This document shows, piece by piece, positions 45,719 through 55,035 of a stretch of DNA of 62,845 nt. Source of the stretch: JAMLIN01 sp964476625 (GTDB taxonomy: Bacteria; Pseudomonadota; Gammaproteobacteria; Burkholderiales; Burkholderiaceae_E). The notes under the pieces were generated by a model. The model ran no database searches. It was given only the letters and a program-made list of their open reading frames with translations, and had not been told where the DNA came from. How positions within the stretch are numbered: position 1 is the first letter of the stretch; each line of letters starts with the position of its first letter. The position numbers and the translations under genes are program-made. The DNA is taken from NCBI GenBank assembly GCA_964476625.1, contig CAYZBJ010000014.1, positions 1-62,845 on the forward strand, written 5' to 3'.

Positions 45719-46423
45719 CTACTCCACTTCGACATCGACCGGGGGAAGTCGGTACTGGCGACGATGGGTCTCGGCGATGGTATAGGCGCGCGAGCCCGCT
45801 CGCTGGTGGATCGCCTGTCCGGCGGCGGCTTTTCCCGGACGGACGACCTCGCAGTACCAGCCCGGCTGGCGGGTGAGGACCATCTCGCGCCCGGCGCCTT
45901 CGTAGAGGTGCAGGTCCAGCTTGTAGCAGGGCCGGCGCGGCGTGGTGACGACGAGCAGGAGCTCGCCGATCTCGAGCCGGTCGCCGGTCCAGACGTCCGC
46001 CTCGAGCAACCCCTCGATGAGCAGGTTCTCGCCGAAGCTGCCGGGCCGGCCGGTGAAGTCGATGCCGGCGCGGGCCGCGCGCTGCGTCCAGGCGGCGTAG
46101 TGCTCGACCGGATAGACATAGACCGCCTTGTCGATGCCGCCATGCACCGTGGGGTCGGCCTGTTCGTCGCCGGTGATGCCGAGGCGTCCGAAGGCGACCG
46201 CGACCGGATCGTCGAGCGTGCTGATCGGCCGCTTGACGATGCCCGAGAGGACATCGACCGCCTGGCCGGTGACGGTGCCGCGCAGGCGCGCCGCCGGACC
46301 GGCGCAGATCGCGAGCAGCCTGGGCGATCGGCGGCTGCTCGCCTGGTCGGCGATGGAAGGACCGGCGTCGACCGGCGGGGTGGTCGCCGGCGAAGCACGG
46401 CGATCGGCAGGGGCTGTCGTCAT
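45719..46423 (-). CDS. MOSC domain-containing protein (YiiM-like)
   Basis: A 234-residue protein with the MOSC fold found in molybdenum-cofactor-linked sulfur carriers. GRPGSFGENLLIEGLLEADV-TGDRLEIGE and VVTTPRRPCYKLDLHL, with the conserved Cys, are the marks. The C-terminus (MVLTRQPGWYCEVVRPG, then RAYTIAETHRRQYR) is the 3-alpha domain of YiiM-like proteins, which reduce N-hydroxylated compounds such as 6-N-hydroxylaminopurine. The first 38 residues are extra and variable. The ATG at 46423 has no strong ribosome site, so the start is uncertain and could be inside, near LLAICAGPAARLRG. Confidence 0.88.
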   Translation of the reverse strand: MTTAPADRRASPATTPPVDAGPSIADQASSRRSPRLLAICAGPAARLRGTVTGQAVDVLSGIVKRPISTLDDPVAVAFGRLGITGDEQADPTVHGGIDKAVYVYPVEHYAAWTQRAARAGIDFTGRPGSFGENLLIEGLLEADVWTGDRLEIGELLLVVTTPRRPCYKLDLHLYEGAGREMVLTRQPGWYCEVVRPGKAAAGQAIHQRAGSRAYTIAETHRRQYRLPPVDVEVE

Positions 46424-46622
46424 GATCCATGATGCTAGCGGATCGGGCATCGCGGGCGGGGGCTGTCCGGGAGGGCGGCGCCGGCCCGGCTTGACCAGTC
46501 GTTGCGAACACGGAGAATCCAGACATCCAGCGCGCACGCCCATCGGCATGGCGGCCGCGGCATTACATGAACGCGGATGCCGATCCGCGCCCGGAGACCC
46601 TGATCCTGCCGACGGCGAACAC

Positions 46623-48374
46623 ATGAACGGCGCGCCGACGCCATCGATCGACGCGGCCCGCTGGTGGCGGTCGGTCGGTCCGGCCACCCTGCGCGCCGAC
46701 CTGCTCGCTGCGCTGCTGGGCGCCTTGCTGGTGCTGCCGCAGGGCGTCGCCTTCGCGCGGCTCGCCGGCCTGCCGCCCGAGTTCGGCATCTACACCGCGC
46801 TGGTGCCCTGCGTGGTGGCGGCGCTCTTCGGTTCGAGCCTGCACGTCACCTCGGGCCCCACCAACGCCTTGTCGCTCGCGGTCTTCGCGATGCTCTCGCC
46901 GCTGGCGGTGGTCGGCAGCGCCGAGTACCTCAAACTCGTCCTGGCGACGACTCTGCTGGTCGGGCTGATGCAGCTGCTCGTCGCCGTCCTGCGCCTCGGG
47001 GTGCTCGCGAACTTCATCGCGCCCTCGGTGCTCACCGGCTTCATCGCGGGCGCCGCCTGCCTGATCGGCTGGCATGCGATCCTGGGGCTCGGCGCGCTGT
47101 ACCGGGAGTCGCCCGCCGGGGGGGCGATCGAACTCGTGATCGCGCTTGTCACGCTCCTGGCGACCATCGCGGTGGCCCGCTGGCGCCCGCGCTGGCCGGC
47201 GATGCTCGCCGGCCTGGTGCTTGCCTGGGCCGTGGCCACGCTGGCGGCGCAGGCCGGCATCGTGGCGCAGCCGCTGGGCGCGCTGCAGCAGGTGTTGCCG
47301 CCGCTGTCCAACCCCTTGCCCTCGCTCGAGCAACTGCCGTCGATCCTGGGTATCGCGCTCGCACTCACCCTGATCTCGCTGGCGCAGTCGATCTCGATCG
47401 CCAAGGCGATCGCACAGCGCTCGGGCCAGATCCTGCGCACCAATCGGGAGATCCGCGGCCAGGGCCTGTCGAACATCGCGGGCAGCTTCCTGTCGTCCTA
47501 TGTGTCCTGCGGTTCGCTCAACCGATCGCTGCCCAACTACGAGGCGGGTGCCCGCACGCCGCTTGCCGCGGTGTTCTCGGCGGGCGTCCTGCTCGTCCTG
47601 GTCGGCATCGCCGGGCCGCTGATCGCCGGTATTCCGCTCGCCGCGATCGAGGCCTTGCTGCTCTACGTCGCCTGGCAGCTGGTCGACGTGCCGAAGATCC
47701 GCGAGATCGCGCGGTTCTCGCGCGGCGATGCGATCACCCTCGGCGCGACCTGGCTGGCGACGATGACGATCCGCATCGAGCTCGCGATCCTGCTGGGCAT
47801 GGCACTCGCCCTCGGCTTCTACCTCGACCAGAGCGCGCGACCGGCGATGCGCCGGCTGGTGCCCTGGGGGCCGCGCCGGCGCTTCACCCCGATCACGCAG
47901 ATCGACGTGCCGGTGCGGGAATGCCCCCAGCTCCTGCTGCTGCGCATGGAAGGGTCGGTCTATTTCGCCGCCAGCGCCCATGTGCGCGACGAGCTGCGCG
48001 GCTGTCGTGAGCGTACGCCCGGCCAGAAGCACCTGCTGGTCATGGTCAAGAGCATGAACTTCATCGACCAGGCCGGCGACCGGCTCTGGCGCGAGGAACT
48101 CGGGATCCGGCGTGCCGCGGGCGGCGATCTCTACTTCCACCGACCGCGCACACCGGTGCTCACCGCATGGCAGCGTAGCGGCATGACGGCGGAACTGGGC
48201 AGTGCGAATGTCTTCGAAACCAAGAACGAAGCGATCACTTACATCGTCAAGGAGCGGCTTGACCCGGCGATCTGCGCGACTTGTACCGCCCGGATCTTCG
48301 ATGAGTGCCCGCCGCGGCCAGCGTCGCCACCCGAGGCCGGTGGCACGGGCGAGGGATCGTCGACCATGGGCTGA
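46623..48374 (+). CDS. SulP-family anion transporter with STAS domain
   Basis: A 583-residue membrane carrier of the SLC26/SulP family. It has about twelve helices; RADLLAALLGALLVLPQGVAFARLAGLPPEFGIYTALVPCVVAALFGSS near the start is the family signature. GQGLSNIAGSFLSSYVSCGSLNRSLPNYEAGARTP is the second one. The C-terminal STAS domain begins near 440 (LLLRMEGSVYFAASAHVRDEL, MVKSMNFIDQAGDRLWREEL). Substrates of the family include sulfate, bicarbonate and dicarboxylates, and the sequence does not say which. The C-terminus ends with a Cys pair (ICATCTARIFDECPP) that is uncommon. Confidence 0.9.
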   Translation: MNGAPTPSIDAARWWRSVGPATLRADLLAALLGALLVLPQGVAFARLAGLPPEFGIYTALVPCVVAALFGSSLHVTSGPTNALSLAVFAMLSPLAVVGSAEYLKLVLATTLLVGLMQLLVAVLRLGVLANFIAPSVLTGFIAGAACLIGWHAILGLGALYRESPAGGAIELVIALVTLLATIAVARWRPRWPAMLAGLVLAWAVATLAAQAGIVAQPLGALQQVLPPLSNPLPSLEQLPSILGIALALTLISLAQSISIAKAIAQRSGQILRTNREIRGQGLSNIAGSFLSSYVSCGSLNRSLPNYEAGARTPLAAVFSAGVLLVLVGIAGPLIAGIPLAAIEALLLYVAWQLVDVPKIREIARFSRGDAITLGATWLATMTIRIELAILLGMALALGFYLDQSARPAMRRLVPWGPRRRFTPITQIDVPVRECPQLLLLRMEGSVYFAASAHVRDELRGCRERTPGQKHLLVMVKSMNFIDQAGDRLWREELGIRRAAGGDLYFHRPRTPVLTAWQRSGMTAELGSANVFETKNEAITYIVKERLDPAICATCTARIFDECPPRPASPPEAGGTGEGSSTMG

Positions 48375-48406
48375 CTCGGCCGCGGGCTGACGCGCGGGTA
48401 TGGGCC

Positions 48407-49522
48407 TTATGCGCCGAGGACGGCCGCGATCGCCTGCGCGACGAGCTGCTCGCCGGTGGCCACCACCCGGTCGCGCCAGCGCGGATCCTCGGGGCGGAAG
48501 GCTTCGAGCAGTTCCGCCTTGATCATCCGGGTCAGCGGCTCGCCAGGGTCGGTCGGGCGGCCGTGCGCATGCAGCCAGTTGTCGGCCCGGACCGCGCGCA
48601 GGACCCGGTCGAGCGGATGGGTGCCGAATTCGGGCGAGACGAAGGCGGATCGGCAGCCGGCCGGCAGGCGCGCGGCCACCGCGTCGGCGAGCATGCCCTT
48701 GACCGGCGGCGAAACCGCGTTGCCCTCGGCGACCGCGATCACCGCCTCGCCGAAGATCGAGCGCTCGAACGCGAGCGCGGCCGAGCCGGGCGCCGCCGCC
48801 GACAACAGCTGGCATTCGCCCGAGGGGCCGAGACCCGTGTGGATATCGATCCAGGCGAGGGTCTCGAGCTCGCCGAACCAGTCGGCGACGAGTCCGAGCA
48901 ACCGGGTGGTCGCGGCTTCGGGGCCTGCGCCGCCGAACTGGACGCCGGCCGGGAATAGATACTGGCCTTCCGAGACGACCTGCTGGAAGCCTCGCTCGCC
49001 ATGGCGGTCGATCCAGGCGCCGAGCGCCTGCCAGCGCGCCTGTTCACTGGCCGGATCGAGGTCGGGCGGATTGAGCAGGGGATCGAGCTCGACATAGCCC
49101 TCGCTTGCCTGCCCGCCGAAGGCGTCGCGGAAGTTGCGGTTGAGGTCGACGTTGTTCTCGTTGACCCGGCGCAGCCAGGCGAAGCCATAGGGATTGAGCG
49201 CGTGCATGACCAGCACCGCGCCATCGGCCGGCAGGCGCAGCGACGCGAGCCGCCCGGCGAGCAGGCGATGCTGGATCGCGGCGCCGGCGAAGCCTTCGAC
49301 GCCGTGCAGTCCGCTCGAGAGGACGACGGCGCGCCGGGGCCGGCGGGCGCCGAAGACGCAGCAGTCGATCGCGAGCGTTTCGCCCTCGGGACCACGGGCG
49401 CCGATCGCGCGGGAATCGATGACGACGCCATGGGCGGGTGCGAGGGCGCTGGCTCGCGCCAGCAGCATCTCGCGCGAGCGGCGATAGTTGGCGGGGAAGC
49501 AGTCGGCAGGGGCGATGGGCAT
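48407..49522 (-). CDS. M14-like zinc carboxypeptidase family protein (DUF2817)
   Basis: A 371-residue hydrolase of the DUF2817 branch of the M14 peptidases. The N-terminal half has SSGLHGVEGFAGAAIQHRLL with the zinc ligands HxxE (H-G-V-E near 92) and then MHALNPYGFAWLRRVNENNVDLNRNF; the third ligand is in AWIDIHTGLGPSGECQLL. The glutamate region is CRSAFVSPEFGTHPLDRVLRA. Such enzymes may cleave small peptides or amino-acid conjugates. It is followed by the hydratase gene upstream at 20 bp, both leftward. Confidence 0.88.
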   Translation of the reverse strand: MPIAPADCFPANYRRSREMLLARASALAPAHGVVIDSRAIGARGPEGETLAIDCCVFGARRPRRAVVLSSGLHGVEGFAGAAIQHRLLAGRLASLRLPADGAVLVMHALNPYGFAWLRRVNENNVDLNRNFRDAFGGQASEGYVELDPLLNPPDLDPASEQARWQALGAWIDRHGERGFQQVVSEGQYLFPAGVQFGGAGPEAATTRLLGLVADWFGELETLAWIDIHTGLGPSGECQLLSAAAPGSAALAFERSIFGEAVIAVAEGNAVSPPVKGMLADAVAARLPAGCRSAFVSPEFGTHPLDRVLRAVRADNWLHAHGRPTDPGEPLTRMIKAELLEAFRPEDPRWRDRVVATGEQLVAQAIAAVLGA

Positions 49523-49542
49523 GAAGGCCTGGTGGGCGGGGA

Positions 49543-50382
49543 TCAGGTGATGTCGATCGAGAGGCCGTCGAGGCCGGCGACGCCCTGCAGCCGGGTGCGC
49601 CAGCGCTGGCCGGCAACCATGGGCTGGGCATCGACCAGGGTGCCGGTGCTGACGATGTCGCCGGCGGCGAGCCGCTGGCCGCGCGCGCGCAGGCAGCGTA
49701 CGAGGTGGGCGAGCGCGGCGACGGGTCCGTCGAGCACGTCGGCGCCGACGCCCTCGGCGACCTGGACCCATTGGCCTTCCTTGCCGTCCTTGCCTTCGCC
49801 GCCGTCGCGGCGCTCGAGCACCAGCCCGAGCGCGGCCAGCCGGGCCGCCAGGGTGGCGCCATCACCCGGCGCGATCGTGGGCCCTATGTGGAGGGTGCCG
49901 TGCATGGCCTGCGAGGCCATGCTCTCGGCGGCCGAGAAGCGCCAGCCGGGGTAGACGCTCTGGACGACTTCGACGCCATGGGCGACCCAGCCGATCGCCT
50001 CGGCGACCGTGGCCGGGTCGTCGTCGGCCGGTACATGCGCGAGGCCGAGGATGATCTCCGGCTCGAAGCGTGGCTGCGGATGGAGGGCGGCATCGAGCCG
50101 CACCCGGGCATCCTCGAGCCGCTCGACGCCACTGGCGTAGACGGGGCCCCAGATCGGCGAGGACACACCGTAGATCGGCCAGATCCGGCGGTTGGTGAAG
50201 CCGATCTTGTAGCCCACGGGCTGCTCGCCGCGGCCGATCCTGCGTTCGCGGATCACGCGCTGGATGCGCTCGGCGGCATCCATCGCGAGCTCGGGCTCGC
50301 GCAGTTCGTCGTCGATGAGGCGGGCACGATCGCTGCATTCGAGCAGATGGTCGGCGAGTCGGTTCTCGGTTGCTGTCGGCAT
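49543..50382 (-). CDS. Fumarylacetoacetase-fold hydratase (2-oxopent-4-enoate hydratase-like)
   Basis: A 279-residue enzyme of the MhpD/hydratase-decarboxylase group that adds water to 2-hydroxypentadienoate in meta-cleavage pathways. The metal-binding motif is in PRFEPEIILGLAHVP (ExE) and GYKIGFTNRRIWPIYGV is the typical first active-site loop. The central part GVEVVQSVYPGWRFSAAESMASQAMHGTLHIGP and the ending ALAHLVRCLRARGQRLAAGDIVSTGTL are also family-like. No other meta-cleavage gene is nearby. It precedes the DUF2817 gene by 20 bp in the same direction and is divergent from pckG. Confidence 0.88.
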   Translation of the reverse strand: MPTATENRLADHLLECSDRARLIDDELREPELAMDAAERIQRVIRERRIGRGEQPVGYKIGFTNRRIWPIYGVSSPIWGPVYASGVERLEDARVRLDAALHPQPRFEPEIILGLAHVPADDDPATVAEAIGWVAHGVEVVQSVYPGWRFSAAESMASQAMHGTLHIGPTIAPGDGATLAARLAALGLVLERRDGGEGKDGKEGQWVQVAEGVGADVLDGPVAALAHLVRCLRARGQRLAAGDIVSTGTLVDAQPMVAGQRWRTRLQGVAGLDGLSIDIT

Positions 50383-50807
50383 GGCTTGTCGGGCGGCTCC
50401 GCCGTTGCCGTCGGATGGCCCTCCATTGTAGGGATCCTGCGAGGCCTGTCGGGAATCGATGCGCCGTGACTTGCTTAACGGTCATCCGGCGGCAGGGCTG
50501 GCACGATCGCCCTTCGGCGTCGGGCGGCACGGTGACGTCGCGGTGTAAGATTCAAGGTTCACTGCGCAACACTCCTTGCGCGGTATTTGTTTCATGTGCA
50601 CGGCCGCTCGGGTTCGCGAATCGAGCTCGCAGATCCGGCCGCGACGACGGAATACAGGACGGTGTACGGGGTACGCATCCGAGACCGGTTCGATCCGGCC
50701 GCCCGACGTGGCGGCCTCGCAGTCGCGCGCGCGACGGCTGCGGTTCGGGCCGGGTCTCGTCCGAGGCGATCCGTCCGTCCGAGGCTTTCAATCATGGAGA
50801 TATACCA
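50383..50807. other. 425-bp divergent space between hydratase and pckG genes
   Basis: I find no gene here. It is GC-rich with one inverted repeat, GCGCAA-N6-TTGCGC, at about 50563-50580. An AT-richer stretch GGTATTTGTTTCATG follows it at 50583-50597. One or both could be part of the pckG control region. The pckG ribosome site is GGAGATATACC at the right end. Confidence 0.5.
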
Positions 50808-52696
50808 ATGAACCGTTCCGCGAACGCCTCGGCCGGCGCGATCGCCGTCAATCCACCGGATTACGTCCGGCACAAGGCGATCATCGACTGGGTCGGCTCG
50901 GTGGCGGCGCTCACGCGCCCGGATCGCGTCGTCTGGGCCGATGGCTCCGAGCAAGAGTACGACCGCCTCTGCCAGCAGATGGTCGACGCCGGCACGATGC
51001 GCCGGCTCAACCCCGCCAAGCGCCCGAACAGCTATCTCGCCTGGTCGGACCCGGATGACGTCGCCCGCGTCGAGGACCGCACCTTCATCTGCTCGCAGAA
51101 GGAAGCGGATGCCGGCCCGACCAACAACTGGACCGAGCCGCAGGCGATGCGCGACACCCTGAACGGCCTGTTCGACGGCTGCATGCAGGGGCGCACCCTC
51201 TACGTGGTGCCCTTCTCGATGGGGCCGCTGGGCGGCGCCATCTCGCAGGTCGGCATCCAGCTGACCGACTCGCCCTACGTCGTGGTGAGCATGCGCAAGA
51301 TGACCCGGATGGGCCGCGAGGTGTTCGACGTGCTCGGCGCCGACGGGCATTTCGTGCCCTGCGTGCACTCGGTCGGCGCGCCGCTCGCGGCCGGCCAGAA
51401 GGACGTGCCCTGGCCCTGCAACAAGACCAAGTACATCGTCCNNNNNNNNNNATCGTCCACTTCCCCGAGACCCGCGAGATCTGGTCCTACGGCTCCGGCT
51501 ACGGTGGCAATGCGCTGCTCGGCAAGAAGTGCTTCGCGTTGCGCATCGCCTCGACCATGGGTCGCGACGAGGGCTGGCTCGCCGAGCACATGCTGATCCT
51601 CGGCGTGACCTCGCCGCAGGGCCGCAAGTACCACGTCGCCGCGGCCTTCCCCTCGGCCTGCGGCAAGACCAACTTCGCGATGCTGATCCCGCCGGCCGGC
51701 CTTGCCGGCTGGAAGGTCACCACCATCGGCGACGACATCGCCTGGGTCAAGCCGAACGCCGACGGCCGCTGGTACGCGATCAATCCGGAAGCCGGCTACT
51801 TCGGCGTGGCGCCGGGCACCAACGAGAAGACCAACAAGAACTGCATGGACTCGCTCTCCGAGGACGTGATCTTCACCAACGTTGCGCTCACCGATGATGG
51901 CGACGTGTGGTGGGAGGGCATGACCAAGGAGCCGCCCGCGCACCTGATCGACTGGAGGGGCCAGGACTGGACCCCGGAGGACGGCAAGGCCGGCCGCAAG
52001 GCGGCGCATCCGAACGCGCGCTTCACCGTGTCGGCCACCCGCAATCCGGTGCTCGATCCCGACTGGGATTCCAACGACGGCGTGCCGATCGACGCCTTCA
52101 TCTTCGGTGGCCGCCGCTCGACCACCGTGCCGCTGGTGACCGAGGCGCGCAGCTGGGTCGAGGGCGTCTACATGGCAGCGACCATGGGTTCCGAGACCAC
52201 CGCCGCCCAGGCGGGCGCGACCGGCGTCGTGCGCCGCGATCCCTTCGCGATGCTGCCGTTCTGCGGCTACAACATGGCCGAGTACTTCGGCCACTGGCTG
52301 CGCCTCGGCGCCGAGCTGGGTGCGGGAGCGGAATCCACCGGGGTGCCGCTGCCGCGGATCTTCTGCGTCAACTGGTTCCGTACCGACGAGAACGGCAAGT
52401 TCATCTGGCCGGGCTTCGGCGACAACATGCGGGTGCTCGAGTGGATGATCGGGCGCATCGAGGGCCGTGCCGACGGCGCCGAGAACGTGTTCGGCGTCTC
52501 GCCGCGCTACCAGGACCTCGACTGGACCGGGCTCGACTTCCCGGCCGCGCTCTACGAGAAGATCACCTCGATCGACAAGGCCGCCTGGAAGAAGGAGCTC
52601 GAGCTCCATACCGAGCACTTCGAGAAGCTGCGCAACGGCTTGCCGGAGGAGCTTCGGCAGGTCAAGGCAAGGCTCGAGGAGCGCATCGTCGCCTGA
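50808..52696 (+). CDS. pckG: GTP-dependent phosphoenolpyruvate carboxykinase, crossed by a false gap
   Basis: Turns oxaloacetate and GTP into PEP in gluconeogenesis. The 5' part (to 51441) codes for NPPDYVRHKAIIDWVGSVAALT and MSMGPLGG-type sequences up to NKTKYIV; the 3' part has the P-loop FPSACGKTNFAM, the kinase residues, TNVALTDDGDVWWEGM and NWFRTDENGKFIWPGFGDNMRVLEW. Ten Ns at 51442-51451 separate them. Both flanks hold the same 7 bases ATCGTCC, and merging them gives the family sequence KTKYIVHFPETREIW with one frame. The full protein would then be 623 residues, the usual length. Start at 50808, with GGAG upstream. GTP-type PEPCK is common in betaproteobacteria. Confidence 0.96.
51442..51451. 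other. Assembly gap (10 N) inside pckG with overlapping flanks
   Basis: Left flank ends TACATCGTCC and right flank starts ATCGTCCACTTC. ATCGTCC occurs on both sides, so the contig ends overlap and no base is missing. Removing the Ns and one copy restores the pckG frame. Confidence 0.9.
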
Positions 52697-52703
52697 ACGG
52701 CTC

Positions 52704-52737
52704 CGCATTCGGGCGCCTTGCCCTGCGCCCGAATGCG
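52704..52737 (+). terminator. 13-bp perfect hairpin after pckG, built of two family A motifs
   Basis: CGCATTCGGGCGC (52704-52716) and GCGCCCGAATGCG (52725-52737) with an 8-base loop. The bases around each arm (ACGGCTC at left; AACCCGTAT at right) make both arms copies of the family A motif, facing each other. It is 7 bp past the pckG stop. There is no U-run. Confidence 0.65.
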
Positions 52738-52779
52738 AACCCGTATGAGAAGGCTCCGCGTTCAGGCGCATGAAGAAGG

Positions 52780-52811
52780 AAAGGCCGGCCGCTGTGCCGG
52801 CCTTTCCCTTT
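52780..52811 (+). terminator. Intrinsic terminator after pckG
   Basis: AAAGGCCGGC (52780-52789) and GCCGGCCTTT (52796-52805) form a stem with the loop CGCTGT; the 3' arm ends in TTT followed by CCCTTT. This is the clearest rho-independent terminator in the window and is oriented to end the pckG transcript before egtB. Confidence 0.8.
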
Positions 52812-52894
52812 CCGTCGCCGGGCCGCCCCAGGACGGGAAGCGTGGTGGTCTTGTTTCTGGAAGCCTGGGACCGGAAGATGCATACTTGGCCGGG

Positions 52895-54154
52895 ATGACC
52901 CCCGATCCGGAGTTCCTGCCACGCTTTCGCGCGGTTCGCGCCGCGTCGCTCGCACTGGTCGACGGCCTGAGCGCGGAGGACTGCGCCCTGCAGTCGATGC
53001 CCGATGCGAGCCCGCAGAAGTGGCATCTCGCGCACACCACCTGGTTCTGGGAGACTTTCGTCCTCGGCGTCGCCGACCCCGGCTACCAGCCCTTCGATGC
53101 GCGTTACCGGTATCTCTTCAACTCCTACTACAACGGCATCGGCGAGCAGTTTCCGCGGCCTTCGCGCGGACTCATCTCGCGGCCGTCGTTCGACACCGTG
53201 CTCGCCTACCGGCGCCATGTCGACGAAGCGATGGCGCGGCTGCTCGGCGGGCCCGCCGACTGGCGCGGCGCCGATGCGCAGCGTTGGGCCGCGGTGCTCA
53301 CGCTCGGGCTCAACCACGAGGAACAGCACCAGGAGCTGATGCTGACCGACCTCAAGCACCTGTGGTCGATCAATCCACTGGCGCCGGCGCTCGCTGGCGC
53401 GCCGCCGCCGAACCCGCCGCAGCGCCCGCTGGGCTGGCGCAGCTTCGAGGGCGGGCTGGTGGAGATCGGCCACGACGGCGAAGGCTTCGGTTTCGACAAC
53501 GAGTTTCCCCGCCACCGCACCTGGCTCGCACCGTTCGCGATCGCCGACCGGCCGGTGAGCAATCGCGAGTATCTCGCCTTCGTCGAGGCGGGCGGCTACG
53601 CGCAACCCAGGTGGTGGCTCTCCGAAGGCCACGACCGGGCGCTTGCCTGCGGCTGGCGCGCACCCGCCTGCTGGCGGCAGGTGGACGGCGCGTGGCGCGA
53701 GTACACCTTGCATGGCGAAGTGCCGCTCGATCCCGATGCGCCGGTCTGCCACGTTTCCTACTACGAGGCCGATGCCTACGCCCGCTTCGCCGGCGCGCGC
53801 CTGCCGACCGAGTTCGAGTGGGAGCATGCGGCGTCGGACTCGGTGCCGGTCGGCCAGTTCGCGCGGGCCGGGTGCCGTCACCCGCGCATGCCGCTGGCCG
53901 ACGAGGACCTCTATGGCGGCGTCTGGGCCTGGACCTCGAGCAGCTACGGGCCTTATCCCGGCTTCCGGGCCGCGGACGACGCGATCGGCGAGTACAACGG
54001 CAAGTTCATGGTCAACCAGTACGTGCTGCGCGGCGGATCCTGCGCGACGCCGCCCGGCCATGTGCGCCGCTGCTACCGCAACTTCTTCCCGGCCGCCGCT
54101 CGCTGGCAGTTCACCGGGATCCGGCTCGCCATCGATCCCGATCGCCGGGGATGA
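52895..54154 (+). CDS. egtB: Hercynine oxygenase-type protein EgtB
   Basis: Iron-dependent sulfoxide synthase of ergothioneine biosynthesis; joins hercynine with cysteine or gamma-Glu-Cys. It has 419 residues. The iron ligands of the DinB-like part are H47 (WHLAHTTWFWE) and H141/H145 (NHEEQHQELM). The C-terminal half is a formylglycine-enzyme-like fold (RPVSNREYLAFVEAGGY, PVCHVSYYEADAYARFAGARLPTEFEWEHAA, YVLRGGSCATPPGHVRRCYRNFF). The egtD methyltransferase that often follows is not seen: the next gene is on the other strand. The ATG at 52895 lacks a strong ribosome site. Confidence 0.93.
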   Translation: MTPDPEFLPRFRAVRAASLALVDGLSAEDCALQSMPDASPQKWHLAHTTWFWETFVLGVADPGYQPFDARYRYLFNSYYNGIGEQFPRPSRGLISRPSFDTVLAYRRHVDEAMARLLGGPADWRGADAQRWAAVLTLGLNHEEQHQELMLTDLKHLWSINPLAPALAGAPPPNPPQRPLGWRSFEGGLVEIGHDGEGFGFDNEFPRHRTWLAPFAIADRPVSNREYLAFVEAGGYAQPRWWLSEGHDRALACGWRAPACWRQVDGAWREYTLHGEVPLDPDAPVCHVSYYEADAYARFAGARLPTEFEWEHAASDSVPVGQFARAGCRHPRMPLADEDLYGGVWAWTSSSYGPYPGFRAADDAIGEYNGKFMVNQYVLRGGSCATPPGHVRRCYRNFFPAAARWQFTGIRLAIDPDRRG

Positions 54155-54184
54155 ATCCGCGCCTGCCCGCGAGCCCCTTGTCGA

Positions 54185-54946
54185 TCAGGAGCGGGTGTTC
54201 GCGGCGAGGGCCGCGTCCGTGTCGGCCCCTGGTGGCGTGGCGCTCGCGCTCGACAGGTTCAGGTACTGGTAGCCCAGCAGGGCGGCGATGAACAGCACCG
54301 GCAGCAGGCACTCGACGCCTTCCTCGAAGGCCGCGACGAAGCGGTGCAACATCAGCGGGAAGTGGAGGCCGAACCAGTCGGCGGTGACCGCTTCCATGCG
54401 GTCGAGCAACTTGCTGGCGACCAGCAGGACGATGCCGTAGAGCACGGTCTTGCCCCAGTCGTGCCGCCAGGCTTCGGTGCGGCGGATGTATCGGGCGCCC
54501 GCCACGAGGACGTAGACGACCGCGGCCAGGGCCAGCAGCGCAACCACGCCGGCGACGAGTTTCTCGAGCAGTGGCGCCGCCGACTTCAGGTAGTAGTGGG
54601 TCTTGAAGAGGCTGTCGGTGGTGAATGCCTTGTGCAGGTCGGCTTCGCGCGCGGCCGCCACCATGGCGACGATGCCCGACCCCCACGGCCGGCGCGGCAG
54701 ACCCGGCAGCGAGAAGCACAACGCCGCGAGCAGCAGCCAGAAGCCGATGCTGAGGATCTCGAACGGGCCTTGTTCGGAGAACAGCCAGAGGAAATCGGCT
54801 CCGGGGGTGTACAGGGCGAGCAGGGCCAGCAGCACGGCGTAGGCCGCGGTCAGGACGAAGAGGTCGCGAAAGCTCATCAGCGAGGTCGTGGCCTGGCGAC
54901 GATGCGGCGCCGCTGGTGAATGGCCGGGGTCGGGAACGGACTGCAT
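54185..54946 (-). CDS. Multi-pass inner-membrane protein, unknown
   Basis: A 253-residue protein with about six hydrophobic segments: DLFVLTAAYAVLLALLALYTPG, FEILSIGFWLLLAALCFSLPG, LVAGVVALLALAAVVYVLVAG and others. Between helices 2 and 3 is a soluble loop with AREADLHKAFTTDSLFKTHYYLKSAAPLLEKL. The family is not one I can name. GGAG lies 7 bases upstream of the ATG at 54944-54946. Its end is 30 bp from the egtB end in convergent direction, so a link with egtB is only by place. Confidence 0.75.
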   Translation of the reverse strand: MQSVPDPGHSPAAPHRRQATTSLMSFRDLFVLTAAYAVLLALLALYTPGADFLWLFSEQGPFEILSIGFWLLLAALCFSLPGLPRRPWGSGIVAMVAAAREADLHKAFTTDSLFKTHYYLKSAAPLLEKLVAGVVALLALAAVVYVLVAGARYIRRTEAWRHDWGKTVLYGIVLLVASKLLDRMEAVTADWFGLHFPLMLHRFVAAFEEGVECLLPVLFIAALLGYQYLNLSSASATPPGADTDAALAANTRS

Positions 54947-55035
54947 GTGGGTCTCCAATCAGGGTCTTGTCAGCGGTTCGCGGTGCGCGACGCCCGCGTG
55001 GCCGGGGTTGATGCGAGGTTCTGGAATCGGGTGTC

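Noticed and set aside
46563..48815. A 750-codon minus-strand reading opposite the SulP gene
   Set aside because: The reading is Arg/Asp/Gln-rich shadow sequence; the SulP gene on the plus strand explains the region.
50797..50807. The sequence GGAGATATACC before pckG resembles the leader of common expression vectors
   Set aside because: The similarity is short, the surrounding DNA is ordinary for this genome, and no vector sequence is adjacent; it is simply a good ribosome site.
51275..54061. A 928-codon minus-strand reading over pckG and egtB
   Set aside because: It runs through the N gap and opposes two certain genes.
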